Notes: generated by a model not told the origin, from the sequence alone. A DNA stretch of 12,832 nucleotides from Candidatus Woesearchaeota archaeon (GCA_013329175.1 DUKR01000129.1:1-12832), one strand, 5' to 3'. Counted from the stretch's first letter, positions 1 through 7,992 are shown. Numbers and translations: made by a program.

Positions 1-2
1 TT

Positions 3-1574
3 GATAATGGCAGGGTTTTTTATACAGACACCGCAGGAGCAGTGCCTGAAATGTTGATGAGGCTGCCCAACAGCCAATCCGGATGGAACTCTGATGCATT
101 GCTCACTATTGACCAGGATTCAGCAATGTTATTCCTTGAGGATTATGGCGAGGATAGGGTAACCATAGTAGAAAAAGGAGACATGGCAGAAAAGCTTGAT
201 ATAGCCTCTTCAGAAATTCGGCTGATATCAAGAGACAACTACTTTGACTTCTGGTCATATTTTGATACCGTGGTTGTTGCAATGGAAGAAGACAAAAAGG
301 GCTCCATTATTGCATCAGCATATGCCTCTCTTAAGAATATCCCTCTTATCATCCTTAGCAGTGATACAGAGAATATTCCGCAAATAAGCCAGGATGCAAT
401 GGATGACAGGAAAATAGTGTTTGTCACAGAAAAGAATATTGATTATTATTCAGATGTGCTGCCCATTCTTGACGAATTATCAGATAATCTCCTGATATAC
501 CATTATAGAAAAATACAGGACATGTTTGCAGCTGATACAGGCACGAACAAAGCAATCTATACAAATCCATACGACGTTGATGCAGAGATAAAAAATGCGC
601 CATACATGACAGAAACAGGCGTCCAGATGTCTGATGTCCTTACAAAACACTCATTAATTGCTCCAATCCTTGCAGGCGCAAAGCATGAGCTAATCCTTTT
701 TTCCAACGAGTATGGTAGTCTTGATGAAGACATAAGCAATTTTTTCTCAAGAAGTAGGAGGGATATCCATTTCCTCACGATAATGGCCTCTCCTCAGTTT
801 ATTGCCTATAGGGAACAGGATGGATATTTTGCTGACTATCCCGTATTTAGGGCACTGGACCCTTATTCTATTTCAGATTTTAACAATGACAATACCCCTG
901 ATGTAGCAGTCGGGAGGATTATGGGCATAACCTCAACTGATGTCTCCTCCTATGTTGCAAGGGCAATTCATTATGACAGCATGGAAAGGACTGGCAATAT
1001 AAAAATAATATCACTCGACGAGACGTTGCCAGATTTTGCTGAGACTGCACAAGACTGGGCAGAAGTGTTCGAGAATGCAGGTTATGAAACAAGCCTATGT
1101 ACATTCAGTGACTGTCCCTTCTTTGTTCCAGAGTCAAGAACAGCTGTAGAAGTATCTCAATTCTGGCAGGATTCAGACCTTCTGGTTTATTTTGGCCATG
1201 GCGGCGAAGACTGGGCAGGGATCCATCACAATGAAATACCTCATTTAAAAAATACCTTTATAGACGCAATCGCCTGCCAGTCATGCTCTGTTGAATCATA
1301 TGGCATATCATTCTGCCTGCATGCAATAAGGAAGGGTGCAATCGGCTATCTTGGAAATGTTGGGATTGGCTGGGGATATGACCCTACATGGGCAGGAATT
1401 CTGAATAATCTGTATTATCCTTACGTGTATTCCACTGATACCATTGCAATGGGCAGGGCATTTGCCAATGCCTACAGCCCAGTAAGGGAAAGCGCAATGA
1501 CAACACTTATTTGGGACCCCACATTGCTCTTTCATATACCCTATCCTGTAAACGAGGAATTTGAAAATGGATAG
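3..1574 (+). CDS. C25-family (gingipain-like) caspase-fold cysteine peptidase, 5' partial
   Basis: The frame is open from base 3, with residues DNGRVFYTDTAGAVPEM before and around the first GTG at 42, so the true start and any signal peptide lie outside the window. Numbering from that GTG gives 510 residues. The stretch PDVAVGRI near residue 288, after a DFNNDNTPD turn, is typical of family C25. The catalytic dyad is probably His386 in YFGHGG and Cys412 in IACQSC, with Cys415 as a less likely alternative nucleophile. The segment GAIGYLGNVGIGW follows, as in clan CD folds. The expected role is a secreted or surface endopeptidase; specificity cannot be read from the sequence. The protein ends soon after the catalytic domain without a membrane anchor. 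The next gene, which overlaps the stop codon, encodes an anchored Ig-like protein that may be its partner. Family assignment is firm; role and location are inference. Confidence 0.82.
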   Translation, partial: DNGRVFYTDTAGAVPEMLMRLPNSQSGWNSDALLTIDQDSAMLFLEDYGEDRVTIVEKGDMAEKLDIASSEIRLISRDNYFDFWSYFDTVVVAMEEDKKGSIIASAYASLKNIPLIILSSDTENIPQISQDAMDDRKIVFVTEKNIDYYSDVLPILDELSDNLLIYHYRKIQDMFAADTGTNKAIYTNPYDVDAEIKNAPYMTETGVQMSDVLTKHSLIAPILAGAKHELILFSNEYGSLDEDISNFFSRSRRDIHFLTIMASPQFIAYREQDGYFADYPVFRALDPYSISDFNNDNTPDVAVGRIMGITSTDVSSYVARAIHYDSMERTGNIKIISLDETLPDFAETAQDWAEVFENAGYETSLCTFSDCPFFVPESRTAVEVSQFWQDSDLLVYFGHGGEDWAGIHHNEIPHLKNTFIDAIACQSCSVESYGISFCLHAIRKGAIGYLGNVGIGWGYDPTWAGILNNLYYPYVYSTDTIAMGRAFANAYSPVRESAMTTLIWDPTLLFHIPYPVNEEFENG

Positions 1575-2352
1575 CAAAATACCTCTGTGCCTGGCACTCT
1601 TGCTGTTCTTCCCCAGTTTTGTAATGGGAATCGAGGTTGCAATCGAGGTGAATAAAGAATTTAGCCTACATGAGGAGATAATGTTCACCTTTTCAATAAT
1701 CTCTGAAGAAGGAATGGAAGTTGTTTATGTGCCTTATATCGAATGCCCCTCATTGCCTGTGGCTTTTCTGCATGTTCACAATACCTTGCTTAGAGCAGGA
1801 TCAGAATTTACATCGGAATATAAAGCCCTGAAAATCAGCCAGGATGTTGATTCTCAATCATGCAATGCTGTTGTTTCCATTATCAATCCAGTTAATTATA
1901 CGTATAGAAAAAACTTCAATATCATTGCGGATAAGTCTTTTGAGCTGTCTCCCATTCTCTGTAAGGATGAGGCATGTATGTTCCGAAAAAGGACTTATTC
2001 AGAATCAGATTTAATTTATCTTGATTATGTAGCTGATATAGAAGACATTGCATTGGCGTCGAGTCTAATATATCCAGACAATACACGCAAGGATATATCT
2101 GTTCCCTCCACTCTAAAACCTAATGTCCCTGGAACATACGCGCTTCAATTGACTGCATCAAAGGATGGCTACAAGACAATTTCAAAGACTGCTACGTTTA
2201 TGGTCATCGGGAAGCAAGGGAATCAATCCTCAGGCTCACCAGAGAGATATGCACAAAAATGGTTGCTTGTATTATTAGAAATAGCTGCCACCATTCTGGC
2301 TACCCTTCTGTGCTTGTATTTGTTGAAAATCCATGCAAAAAAAACAGGATGA
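1567..2352 (+). CDS. Secreted membrane-anchored protein with Ig-like domain
   Basis: I do not recognise a named family. The 261-residue product begins with a signal peptide (residues 1 to about 21, core LCLALLLFFPSFVMG). Beta-rich sequence follows, with cysteines in IECPS, SQSCN and LCKDEAC that could form disulfides. The segment at about 175-215, reading VPGTYALQLTASKDGYKT, is typical of bacterial and archaeal Ig-like (Big) repeats. A single membrane helix lies at about 232-253, followed by a short basic tail (HAKKTG), so the bulk should be outside the cell. The ATG at 1567 was preferred over the in-frame TTG at 1561 because GAGGA lies 8 bases upstream of it. The start overlaps the stop of the C25 peptidase gene by 8 bases, which argues for translational coupling and a joint function, for example substrate presentation or anchoring (inference). 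Confidence 0.75.
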   Translation: MDSKIPLCLALLLFFPSFVMGIEVAIEVNKEFSLHEEIMFTFSIISEEGMEVVYVPYIECPSLPVAFLHVHNTLLRAGSEFTSEYKALKISQDVDSQSCNAVVSIINPVNYTYRKNFNIIADKSFELSPILCKDEACMFRKRTYSESDLIYLDYVADIEDIALASSLIYPDNTRKDISVPSTLKPNVPGTYALQLTASKDGYKTISKTATFMVIGKQGNQSSGSPERYAQKWLLVLLEIAATILATLLCLYLLKIHAKKTG

Positions 2353-2401
2353 TGTCCTCCCTTGTTACGATACTGAGTTTACACCAAATCCTGTTTCTTT
2401 T
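2337..2401. terminator. Symmetric bidirectional terminator between convergent genes
   Basis: AAACAGGAT at 2342-2350 and its exact inverse ATCCTGTTT at 2388-2396 form a 9-bp inverted repeat around a 37-base spacer. On the minus strand the repeat runs into eight T (2344-2337), and on the plus strand into TTTCTTTT (2394-2401). The arms overlap the last codons of both genes, whose stops are only 26 bases apart. T-rich tracts are the usual archaeal termination signal, and the arrangement would end both transcripts. The spacer is long for a hairpin, so the T tracts may be the active part. Confidence 0.5.
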
Positions 2402-3293
2402 CACCCGCTGCCCCTACAACCGAGCCTGCAGCCCATGCATACAGGAATATTGATGCGACACCTGCCCCAATCAATAGCATCCCAAGCGCAGTGTCGGGCG
2501 TCACCGGCTTTCCCAAAAATGCAAAGTCAAGGAGGGTTGTAATGGGAGCGCCAAGGGTAAGGATGCTTGTTGCGGTTGACACCTTCACTGCGGCCAGGCC
2601 ATTGTAGAAGGTATAGACATAAAGCAGCAAAAAGACTGAGGTCACGCCAATCCATTCCCACTGCTGGGGGGACATCAACGCCAGTTGGGGAGCTTTTCCT
2701 GCCAGCAGTAAAAAAAGGAAGATAAACAATGAGCCGAATGCCATCCTGCCAAAAGCAACAATGGTTCCGGACATTTCCGAAAGAGTATGCCTGGCATAGG
2801 CATTCTCAGCAGCCCACAACACAGTCGCACCGATAATGAGCAGATAGCCGGGAGAGAGGTCAAAAGATGGCCCAAGCATCAGGTAATTGCCAGCGAGGAG
2901 CAGGCATGCTCCTGCAATGAATCCTTTGCTGAGCTTCTCCTTCAGGAAAAGCAGCGCAAAGACTGAGGCATAGATGAACAATGTCTTATGCAAAAATGCA
3001 GATGTTGTCCCCGTTGTCATCTGCAATCCCCTGAAGAAAAGCAAAAAGGGAATAGAGCCTCCAACGAATCCTATCAATGCCAGTTTCATCCATTGCCTGC
3101 GTGAAAGCCGTTTCACTTCCTCCCACTTTCCGAAGAGGAGAAGCAATGCCGCAAGCATTGCAGCAACAACAAGGTTCTTGGAAAAGGTAAAAACAGAGGA
3201 ATCAAACCCTGCAACGCCGAAACTGTTAATGAATATGGAGCATCCTGAGATGATTGCCGTAAACAGCACCAGCACTAGGCCTTTTTTATGCAT
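2379..3293 (-). CDS. EamA/DMT-superfamily transporter
   Basis: The 304-residue protein has about ten hydrophobic segments arranged as two five-helix halves, the pattern of the drug/metabolite transporter superfamily. The first half includes FSKNLVVAAMLAALLLLFG, and GLQMTTGTTSAFLHKT carries the usual Thr/Ser-rich loop of EamA proteins followed by a LKEKLS turn. The second half repeats this with AVKVSTATSILTLGAPITT and FLGKPVTPDT. These proteins commonly export amino acids, nucleotides or other small metabolites; the substrate here is unknown. The start is supported by GGAGGT six bases upstream. The gene overlaps the preceding protease gene by 19 bases and closes the hydrogenase operon, so it is probably co-expressed with it, although a direct role in hydrogenase function is not evident. 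Confidence 0.85.
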   Translation of the reverse strand: MHKKGLVLVLFTAIISGCSIFINSFGVAGFDSSVFTFSKNLVVAAMLAALLLLFGKWEEVKRLSRRQWMKLALIGFVGGSIPFLLFFRGLQMTTGTTSAFLHKTLFIYASVFALLFLKEKLSKGFIAGACLLLAGNYLMLGPSFDLSPGYLLIIGATVLWAAENAYARHTLSEMSGTIVAFGRMAFGSLFIFLFLLLAGKAPQLALMSPQQWEWIGVTSVFLLLYVYTFYNGLAAVKVSTATSILTLGAPITTLLDFAFLGKPVTPDTALGMLLIGAGVASIFLYAWAAGSVVGAAGEKKQDLV

Positions 3294-3703
3294 CGTCCCA
3301 CCTCCTCTGCTATCACTTTGGGATCACCAGCCTGCGGAATGCCGATGATATATATCTTTTTCTCCATCCCAAGCCCCTTCATCAGGTTCAGGAAATAGCC
3401 AAGATCAAAATCGTGCATCGAGACAGGGGAGCGTGTCCTAAGCTGGGTGACATCGTCAAGAATAATCACCTTATCAGCGCCCTTCACGACGTCAAGGATG
3501 ATGATGGTCTCGTCAGGAGCATCAAGCAGCTCATCAGGGCTCCTGCAGTTGACGATAGTGACGTCCCCAAGATGCTCAGCTACTTTCCTTGCAAGGAAAT
3601 CCTCTGCGAGATGCTCATTGCCAAAGACGTAGATTCTCCTGCTGCCCTGCCCCCTGAAAGGCGCTTGGCATCCCTGCCATCCAGCAACTGACTCAGTGCT
3701 CAT
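3275..3703 (-). CDS. Hydrogenase maturation endopeptidase (HybD/HycI-like)
   Basis: The 142-residue protein matches the family that clips the C-terminal tail of [NiFe] hydrogenase large subunits after nickel insertion. Visible features are the opening strand and GNE loop (residues 24-30), Asp35 in EDF, Asp71 in IILDVVKG and His97 in SMHDFDLGYFL. By position these match the three nickel-sensing residues known in E. coli HybD (Glu16, Asp62, His93). The first 22 residues, before IYVFGNE, are extra compared with typical members, but the ATG at 3703 has a near-perfect Shine-Dalgarno GGAGGTGA six bases upstream, so this start is preferred. The gene overlaps the end of hydA by 11 bases. Its likely target is the HydA tail after His418. 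It may belong to the FrxA/HyhD-like branch seen with cytosolic hydrogenases, but this was not resolved. Confidence 0.85.
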   Translation of the reverse strand: MSTESVAGWQGCQAPFRGQGSRRIYVFGNEHLAEDFLARKVAEHLGDVTIVNCRSPDELLDAPDETIIILDVVKGADKVIILDDVTQLRTRSPVSMHDFDLGYFLNLMKGLGMEKKIYIIGIPQAGDPKVIAEEVGRCIKKA

Positions 3704-4976
3704 CCCAGTTCACCTCCAGAAAATGCGCTGAGCAGGAAAAACAAGGATCATAAGCCCGAATCAGCTTTTCAACATCCATCACGATGTCTTCTTTCTTCTT
3801 GCCAAGGATTGACGGCAACACACGCTTGATATCCTCCTGCATGGAAAGCAGGTTCTGGGCAGTTGGCGTTATGATGTTGGCATAGGTAATCATCCCGTCA
3901 GCATCAAGGGTATATTCATGCCACAGCGTTCCTCTGGGAACTTCCACTGCAGCAATGCCATGACCAGCTTTTGGCGAGAGCTTTGGCGGCTTCTCATCTG
4001 TCACCTCAAGCGCTGAGCAGATGTCATGGGCATGGTCAATTGCATGGATAAGCTCTATGGCCTGTGCGAGGTTCTGGTGATAGGGATTTGACGAAGGAAG
4101 CCTGAGCCTCACCTTTTTTACCATGGCCTTTGCATCTTTTGACAATTGCGAAGCGTTATTGTTGAGCCTTGGCAATGCTCCAAGCATGTATTGCCTGCCT
4201 CCTTTTACAACGACAAAGTTGGCAGTTGAGTAATCCTCATGGTATTCCCTGACAAAGTCATGCAGCTTGTGGCACTCAAAGACAACTCTGGGGGAATGGA
4301 AGTCACCCCTGAGCATGGCATATTCGCTCTCATGCTTGAGCGAAAACCATTCTGAGGGTGAATCAAAATCAGGGTGGGTAAGCGAGGCAAAAAGGCTGCA
4401 CGTCGCAATCGCATCCTTCTTAGCTTTTTCAAGCTCCTTTGCTACAGCTCTCAACTCTCCAGTCGAAGGAAGATGCAGCCAGCCACCAGGCGTAGCTGAG
4501 ACCGGGTGCAGGTCGCGTGCTCCAAGCAGCTTAACAATGGCATTGCCTATTTTCATCAGGCCAAGCGCTTTCATCAGTTCAGCCTTGTATGTTGGCGCCA
4601 TGGCCAATGCTGATTCATATCCCAGATAATCAGGCAATGCAAGGAAATAGAGATGGGTAGCGTGAGATCGTATGCGCTCGCCAAGGGTCAGAAGCTCCCT
4701 GAGCCTGAAGGTCTGTGCTGAAGGCTGAAAGCCAAGGGCATCTTCAATTGCCTGCACTGCCGCAACCACGTGGCCGCAGCTGCATATGCCACAGATGCGC
4801 GAGGTCATCTCATGGGCTTCATAGAACTTCCTGTTCTTGACAAGGCCCTCAAAGTATCTTGCGCCTTCTGTTGCTGAAAGATGGCATGTGGTGACCTTGC
4901 CATTGTCAATAGCCAGGTCCAGCTTTGCGTGACCTTCAATCTTCGTTATGTGGTTGAGGGTAATGTTCCTTAGCAT
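3693..4976 (-). CDS. hydA: [NiFe] hydrogenase large (alpha) subunit, group 3b sulfhydrogenase type
   Basis: This is the catalytic subunit carrying the NiFe(CN)2CO centre. The 427 residues match the usual size of Pyrococcus HydA. The N-terminal nickel motif is RICGICSCGH, with Cys62 and Cys65. The C-terminal motif is DPCFSCSAH, with Cys412, Cys415 and His418. All four metal-binding cysteines are present, so the subunit should be active. Nine residues (FLEVNWDEH) follow His418, the tail expected to be removed by the adjacent protease. The opening ITLNHITKIEGHAKL is the standard large-subunit strand. The gene lies 23 bases after hydD and overlaps the protease gene by 11 bases. Group 3b is inferred from the B-G-D-A gene order and partner subunits; the enzyme should be cytosolic, since no Tat signal or membrane subunit is present. 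Confidence 0.95.
   Translation of the reverse strand: MLRNITLNHITKIEGHAKLDLAIDNGKVTTCHLSATEGARYFEGLVKNRKFYEAHEMTSRICGICSCGHVVAAVQAIEDALGFQPSAQTFRLRELLTLGERIRSHATHLYFLALPDYLGYESALAMAPTYKAELMKALGLMKIGNAIVKLLGARDLHPVSATPGGWLHLPSTGELRAVAKELEKAKKDAIATCSLFASLTHPDFDSPSEWFSLKHESEYAMLRGDFHSPRVVFECHKLHDFVREYHEDYSTANFVVVKGGRQYMLGALPRLNNNASQLSKDAKAMVKKVRLRLPSSNPYHQNLAQAIELIHAIDHAHDICSALEVTDEKPPKLSPKAGHGIAAVEVPRGTLWHEYTLDADGMITYANIITPTAQNLLSMQEDIKRVLPSILGKKKEDIVMDVEKLIRAYDPCFSCSAHFLEVNWDEH
3710..3717 (-). promoter_or_regulatory. Strong Shine-Dalgarno for the maturation protease
   Basis: The minus strand reads GGAGGTGA six bases before the ATG at 3703, inside the 3' end of hydA. It decides the start of the protease and suggests that the gene initiates independently, whereas hydA and hydD have only weak signals. 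Confidence 0.75.
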
Positions 4977-4999
4977 TGTTTATGTTCCCATGAGTGCAG

Positions 5000-5863
5000 T
5001 TATGGCAATCCCCTCTGGGCAGGCATGCCCTTAAAGGTTACGTTCACTTCAGATGTTTTTTTCATCACTTTCTCGAGCATCGGCAGTTTCAATCCGACAA
5101 AGGTGCGCATGCGGTCCTGGATGAACCTGTCGTCAAATCCTTTTGCACGCAGGATGTCAATCATGAGGTCAAGGTGCATATCTTTTGTAGGGCCACGGCA
5201 GCCCCAGCACTCAAAGCCTCCGTTGATGCAGACTGCATCACAGCCTCCTGCGGTGATAGGCCCTAAGCAAGGCTTGCCCACATCAAGCAGGCAGGCATTG
5301 CCGTTCTGCCTGCACTCAATGCAGACAGGAGAATCGTAGGGCTTTGGTATTCTTCCTGCAACTGCTCCCTTGATGAATGCCAGAATCTGCTTCTTGTCTG
5401 GCGGGCAGCCAGGGATGTAATAATCCACTTTGATGTGTGCGTCAATGGGCGTGGGCTTGACATCCTGAATCTCCTCCATCTTCTGGTAGAGAAGGTGCTC
5501 GTAATTCTCTTTCAGGGTGAACTGGCGATACGCCGGAACGCAGCCAGTGCAGGCGCAGGCTCCAAGGGAAACGACCATTTTTGAGTTTCCCCTCAGTTTC
5601 TTTATCCTTTCCAGGTCTCCCTTATCTGCGACGAGGCCTTCAATGATGCAGATGTCAAAATGCTCTTCAGGATTGACTTCCTTTATGAAGGGGAATGCCC
5701 GCAGATCAACAAGGTCTATAAGGTCCAGAATATCGTCCTCGTTGAAAATAATGGAAAGCTGGCATCCTGCGCAGCCTGTGATGCCAAATACTCCGATGAG
5801 AGGCTTAGCCTTTGAAGGGTTTGCATCTGCCCTTCCCTTTTTCCTTGTTGTTTCCTTAATCAT
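5000..5863 (-). CDS. hydD: [NiFe] hydrogenase small (delta) subunit
   Basis: This electron-transfer subunit passes electrons between the NiFe site and the HydG/HydB module. The proximal [4Fe-4S] ligands are visible as TGCAGCQ (Cys31, Cys34), GACACTG (Cys103) and PGCPP (Cys153). A second set of cysteines at 181, 184, 191, 199, 208, 212, 219 and 222, in CIECRQNGNAC, CLGP, GGCDAVC and ECWGCRG, suits two further cubane clusters. There is no Tat signal; the 20 residues before PLIGVFGITGC are merely basic, in line with a cytosolic enzyme. The length of 287 is slightly above the family norm because of that N-terminus. The start overlaps the hydG stop by 8 bases (ATGATTAA), implying coupled translation. 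Confidence 0.94.
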   Translation of the reverse strand: MIKETTRKKGRADANPSKAKPLIGVFGITGCAGCQLSIIFNEDDILDLIDLVDLRAFPFIKEVNPEEHFDICIIEGLVADKGDLERIKKLRGNSKMVVSLGACACTGCVPAYRQFTLKENYEHLLYQKMEEIQDVKPTPIDAHIKVDYYIPGCPPDKKQILAFIKGAVAGRIPKPYDSPVCIECRQNGNACLLDVGKPCLGPITAGGCDAVCINGGFECWGCRGPTKDMHLDLMIDILRAKGFDDRFIQDRMRTFVGLKLPMLEKVMKKTSEVNVTFKGMPAQRGLP

Positions 5864-6956
5864 TCTTGATATGCCCTATCTCGTCATACCTGAAGACCGG
5901 CCCGTCAATACAGGTGAACTTTCCACGAATCATGCAGTGGCAGCAGACGCCTAAAGCGCAGTACATCAACCTTTCAGCCGAGACGAATATCTGGTCGTCA
6001 TTGAATCCCTTCTCTTTTAGTATATGGGTGGTGAACTTCATCATGATGGGAGGGCCGCAGACGAAAGCGACTTTGCCGTGGTTGTCTATCGGCGCTGCCT
6101 TGAGCTTGTCTGTCACAAAGCCTGTTGTTGCCTCATAGCAGAATTTCTGCTGCTTGTTCTCGTCAACTGTCATGTGGACGTGATAGTCCTTCTTCCACTG
6201 TTCAAGCTCCTTCTGGAACAGGATGTCATCAGGCGAGCGGTAGCCTAAGAAAAGATAGATATCCTTATATGCAGCCCTGTGGTTATAGACATAGTCAATG
6301 ATGCCCTTCAATGGCGCAACACCACAGCCTCCGCCGATGATTATCAGATCGTTTCCCCTAAGCGCCTGCATAGGGTAGCCTCTGCCGTAGGGGCCTCTGA
6401 TGAGTACGGTGTCGCCTACCTTGAGCTTTGCCAGCGCTTTTGTGACCGTGCCTACTTCCCTGATGTTGAGGCGGATGAATTCCCGTGAATCAGAGCAGAT
6501 GGATATGGGCGATTCTCCAAATCCTGGCAATGAGACCTGGACGAATTGGCCAGGGTCATGATAGGTCTTCATGTCAACTGCTATGGTGAAGGTGTCAGGC
6601 GATTCACGGACATAGTCAAGTACCCTATAGGGTTTTGGAAGGTAGGGATTCTCTGAAGCGCCTGGGCGCTTGGGCACTATCGCAACTGGCGTAATTCTCT
6701 TTGCCGCTGCCTTTTTTGCCTTTTCTGGCGCCATGGTTGCCTTTCCAGGTGATAAAAGTATTCGCTTCCGCCTGCCTTTTCCTTTTGCGCTTTTCTTCGC
6801 GGGAAATTTTATCTTTGCTCTCGCTGGCGAACTCGTCTTCCTCTTTTTGCCAGATGGGGTATGCGAAAGCTCCCTGAGCTTTTGGTCTATAAATCTCTGG
6901 AAAGCATCAGCTTCCTCTGCCGTCTTTCCTTTCCTCCTGAAGAATCCTTGCGCCAT
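5856..6956 (-). CDS. hydG: Sulfhydrogenase gamma subunit, FAD/NAD(P)-binding, with basic N-terminal extension
   Basis: This diaphorase subunit exchanges electrons with NAD(P)H. From about residue 102 it follows the ferredoxin-reductase/PyrK-like pattern: an FAD barrel with SPISICS (149-155), the nucleotide fold IGGGCGVAPL (207-216), and a C-terminal [2Fe-2S] motif with Cys333, Cys338, Cys341 and Cys349 ending in DGPVF. The oddity is the first 101 residues. A short helix-like part (about 12-31, EEADAFQRFIDQKLREL) is followed by residues 37-97, which hold 23 Lys or Arg and a single acidic residue. Pyrococcus HydG lacks such a tail (about 290 residues). The ATG at 6956 directly follows the hydB stop (TAGATG), as expected for a packed operon. 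The alternative Met75 would still leave a basic tail. The catalytic assignment is firm; the role of the tail is unknown. Confidence 0.93.
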   Translation of the reverse strand: MAQGFFRRKGKTAEEADAFQRFIDQKLRELSHTPSGKKRKTSSPARAKIKFPAKKSAKGKGRRKRILLSPGKATMAPEKAKKAAAKRITPVAIVPKRPGASENPYLPKPYRVLDYVRESPDTFTIAVDMKTYHDPGQFVQVSLPGFGESPISICSDSREFIRLNIREVGTVTKALAKLKVGDTVLIRGPYGRGYPMQALRGNDLIIIGGGCGVAPLKGIIDYVYNHRAAYKDIYLFLGYRSPDDILFQKELEQWKKDYHVHMTVDENKQQKFCYEATTGFVTDKLKAAPIDNHGKVAFVCGPPIMMKFTTHILKEKGFNDDQIFVSAERLMYCALGVCCHCMIRGKFTCIDGPVFRYDEIGHIKND

Positions 6957-7949
6957 CTATGCCTCTTTTTTTTCTGGTCTTTCCATCCTGTTAATGATGT
7001 CTACAAAATCTATGCGCGTAGGGCATCCTTCTATGCACCTGCCGCAGCCAACGCACATCTGTATGCCGTACTTTTCCCTGAAATAGTCCAGCTGGTGATA
7101 GATGCGATGCTTGAAGCGCTCCTCGCGCTCTTTTCTAAATACATGGTCGCCTGCGACGCGGGTGAAGTCCTGCAGCTGGCAACTGCTCCAGAAGCGCTTG
7201 CGCTCGCCTGATTGTGGATCAGCAAGTTTTGTTTCGTCATGGAACTCAAAGCAGTAGCACGTCGGGCAAAGAGCGGTGCAGGCGCCGCAGGAAAGGCACT
7301 TATCAACCCCTTCCTTCCAGCCAGGGTTGTCATAGAGGTGGGCAATGTCCTTTACTTTCAGGCGGTCAGCTCCAGGGATATGCTTCTCGTCCTGCGTTAT
7401 GAGGCGGTTATGCTGCTCAAAAAGGTCATGGTGCTCTGCTATGAGGGCTTCTCCCCTGTCTGAGCCTACCTCAATCAGGAAGTAATCTTCCTTGTCATAG
7501 AACATGAGGTCAAAGAAATCAACAAGGTCCATGGAGCCGCAAAAGCAGTACTGCGAAGGCGCAGTGTTGCAGTGGTAGCCTAAGAGCAGCGAATGCTCCC
7601 TTTGGGCCTTGTAGTAGGGGTCACCTACGTCATTAATGAATACCATGTCCTGATGGCGGATGGCGTTCAGATCGCATTTTCGTACGCCAAAGAAGATGCG
7701 CTGCTTTGGCGCTGTAAAGGCAGGAACGGTGAGCTTGTTGCCCGTGAATTGGAAGATTACCTCCTCTTTTCTGAAGAACCATTCCTTCAGGGGAAAGTAG
7801 GCGTTTTTTTCAAGGTAAATCTGCTCAGGGTCAGTGATGGGCTCAAATCGTAGGAGGTCAGTCTTTACCGGAGCTATGAGTTCAGCGCTTCTGCTAAGCC
7901 GAATGAGAAATTCCCTCCACCTCTTTTTATCCTGACGGAAAACCTGCAT
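6957..7949 (-). CDS. hydB: Sulfhydrogenase beta subunit, iron-sulfur protein
   Basis: The 330-residue first gene of the operon belongs to the family related to anaerobic sulfite reductase subunit A. Two ferredoxin-type clusters are visible: CLSCGACTALCP (Cys218, 221, 224, 228) and CVGCGRCIEGCP (Cys299, 302, 305, 309). The N-terminal half has conserved cysteines in GVRKCDLNAI (Cys92), GYHCN (Cys127) and YCFC (Cys135, Cys137), as in HydB proteins. In Pyrococcus this subunit works with HydG in electron transfer and is linked to the sulfur-reducing side activity. All cluster ligands are present. Transcription probably starts from the TATA box about 31 bases upstream, giving a very short leader. 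Confidence 0.93.
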   Translation of the reverse strand: MQVFRQDKKRWREFLIRLSRSAELIAPVKTDLLRFEPITDPEQIYLEKNAYFPLKEWFFRKEEVIFQFTGNKLTVPAFTAPKQRIFFGVRKCDLNAIRHQDMVFINDVGDPYYKAQREHSLLLGYHCNTAPSQYCFCGSMDLVDFFDLMFYDKEDYFLIEVGSDRGEALIAEHHDLFEQHNRLITQDEKHIPGADRLKVKDIAHLYDNPGWKEGVDKCLSCGACTALCPTCYCFEFHDETKLADPQSGERKRFWSSCQLQDFTRVAGDHVFRKEREERFKHRIYHQLDYFREKYGIQMCVGCGRCIEGCPTRIDFVDIINRMERPEKKEA

Positions 7950-7975
7950 TTCCCCATTTTGATAATGGGAGCGCC

Positions 7976-7986
7976 CTTTATAAAAG
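7976..7986 (-). promoter_or_regulatory. TATA box of the hydrogenase operon
   Basis: The minus strand reads CTTTTATAAAG, centred about 31 bases before the hydB ATG at 7949. With the usual archaeal spacing of about 25 bases from TATA to start site, the transcript would begin within a few bases of the ATG. GGGGA just before the ATG could be a weak ribosome site if a short leader exists. Confidence 0.7.
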
Positions 7987-7992
7987 TAGCTG

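Noticed and set aside
7031..7345. 104-codon open frame on the minus strand inside hydB
   Set aside because: It is a shifted-frame shadow of hydB, which has full cluster motifs across the same bases.
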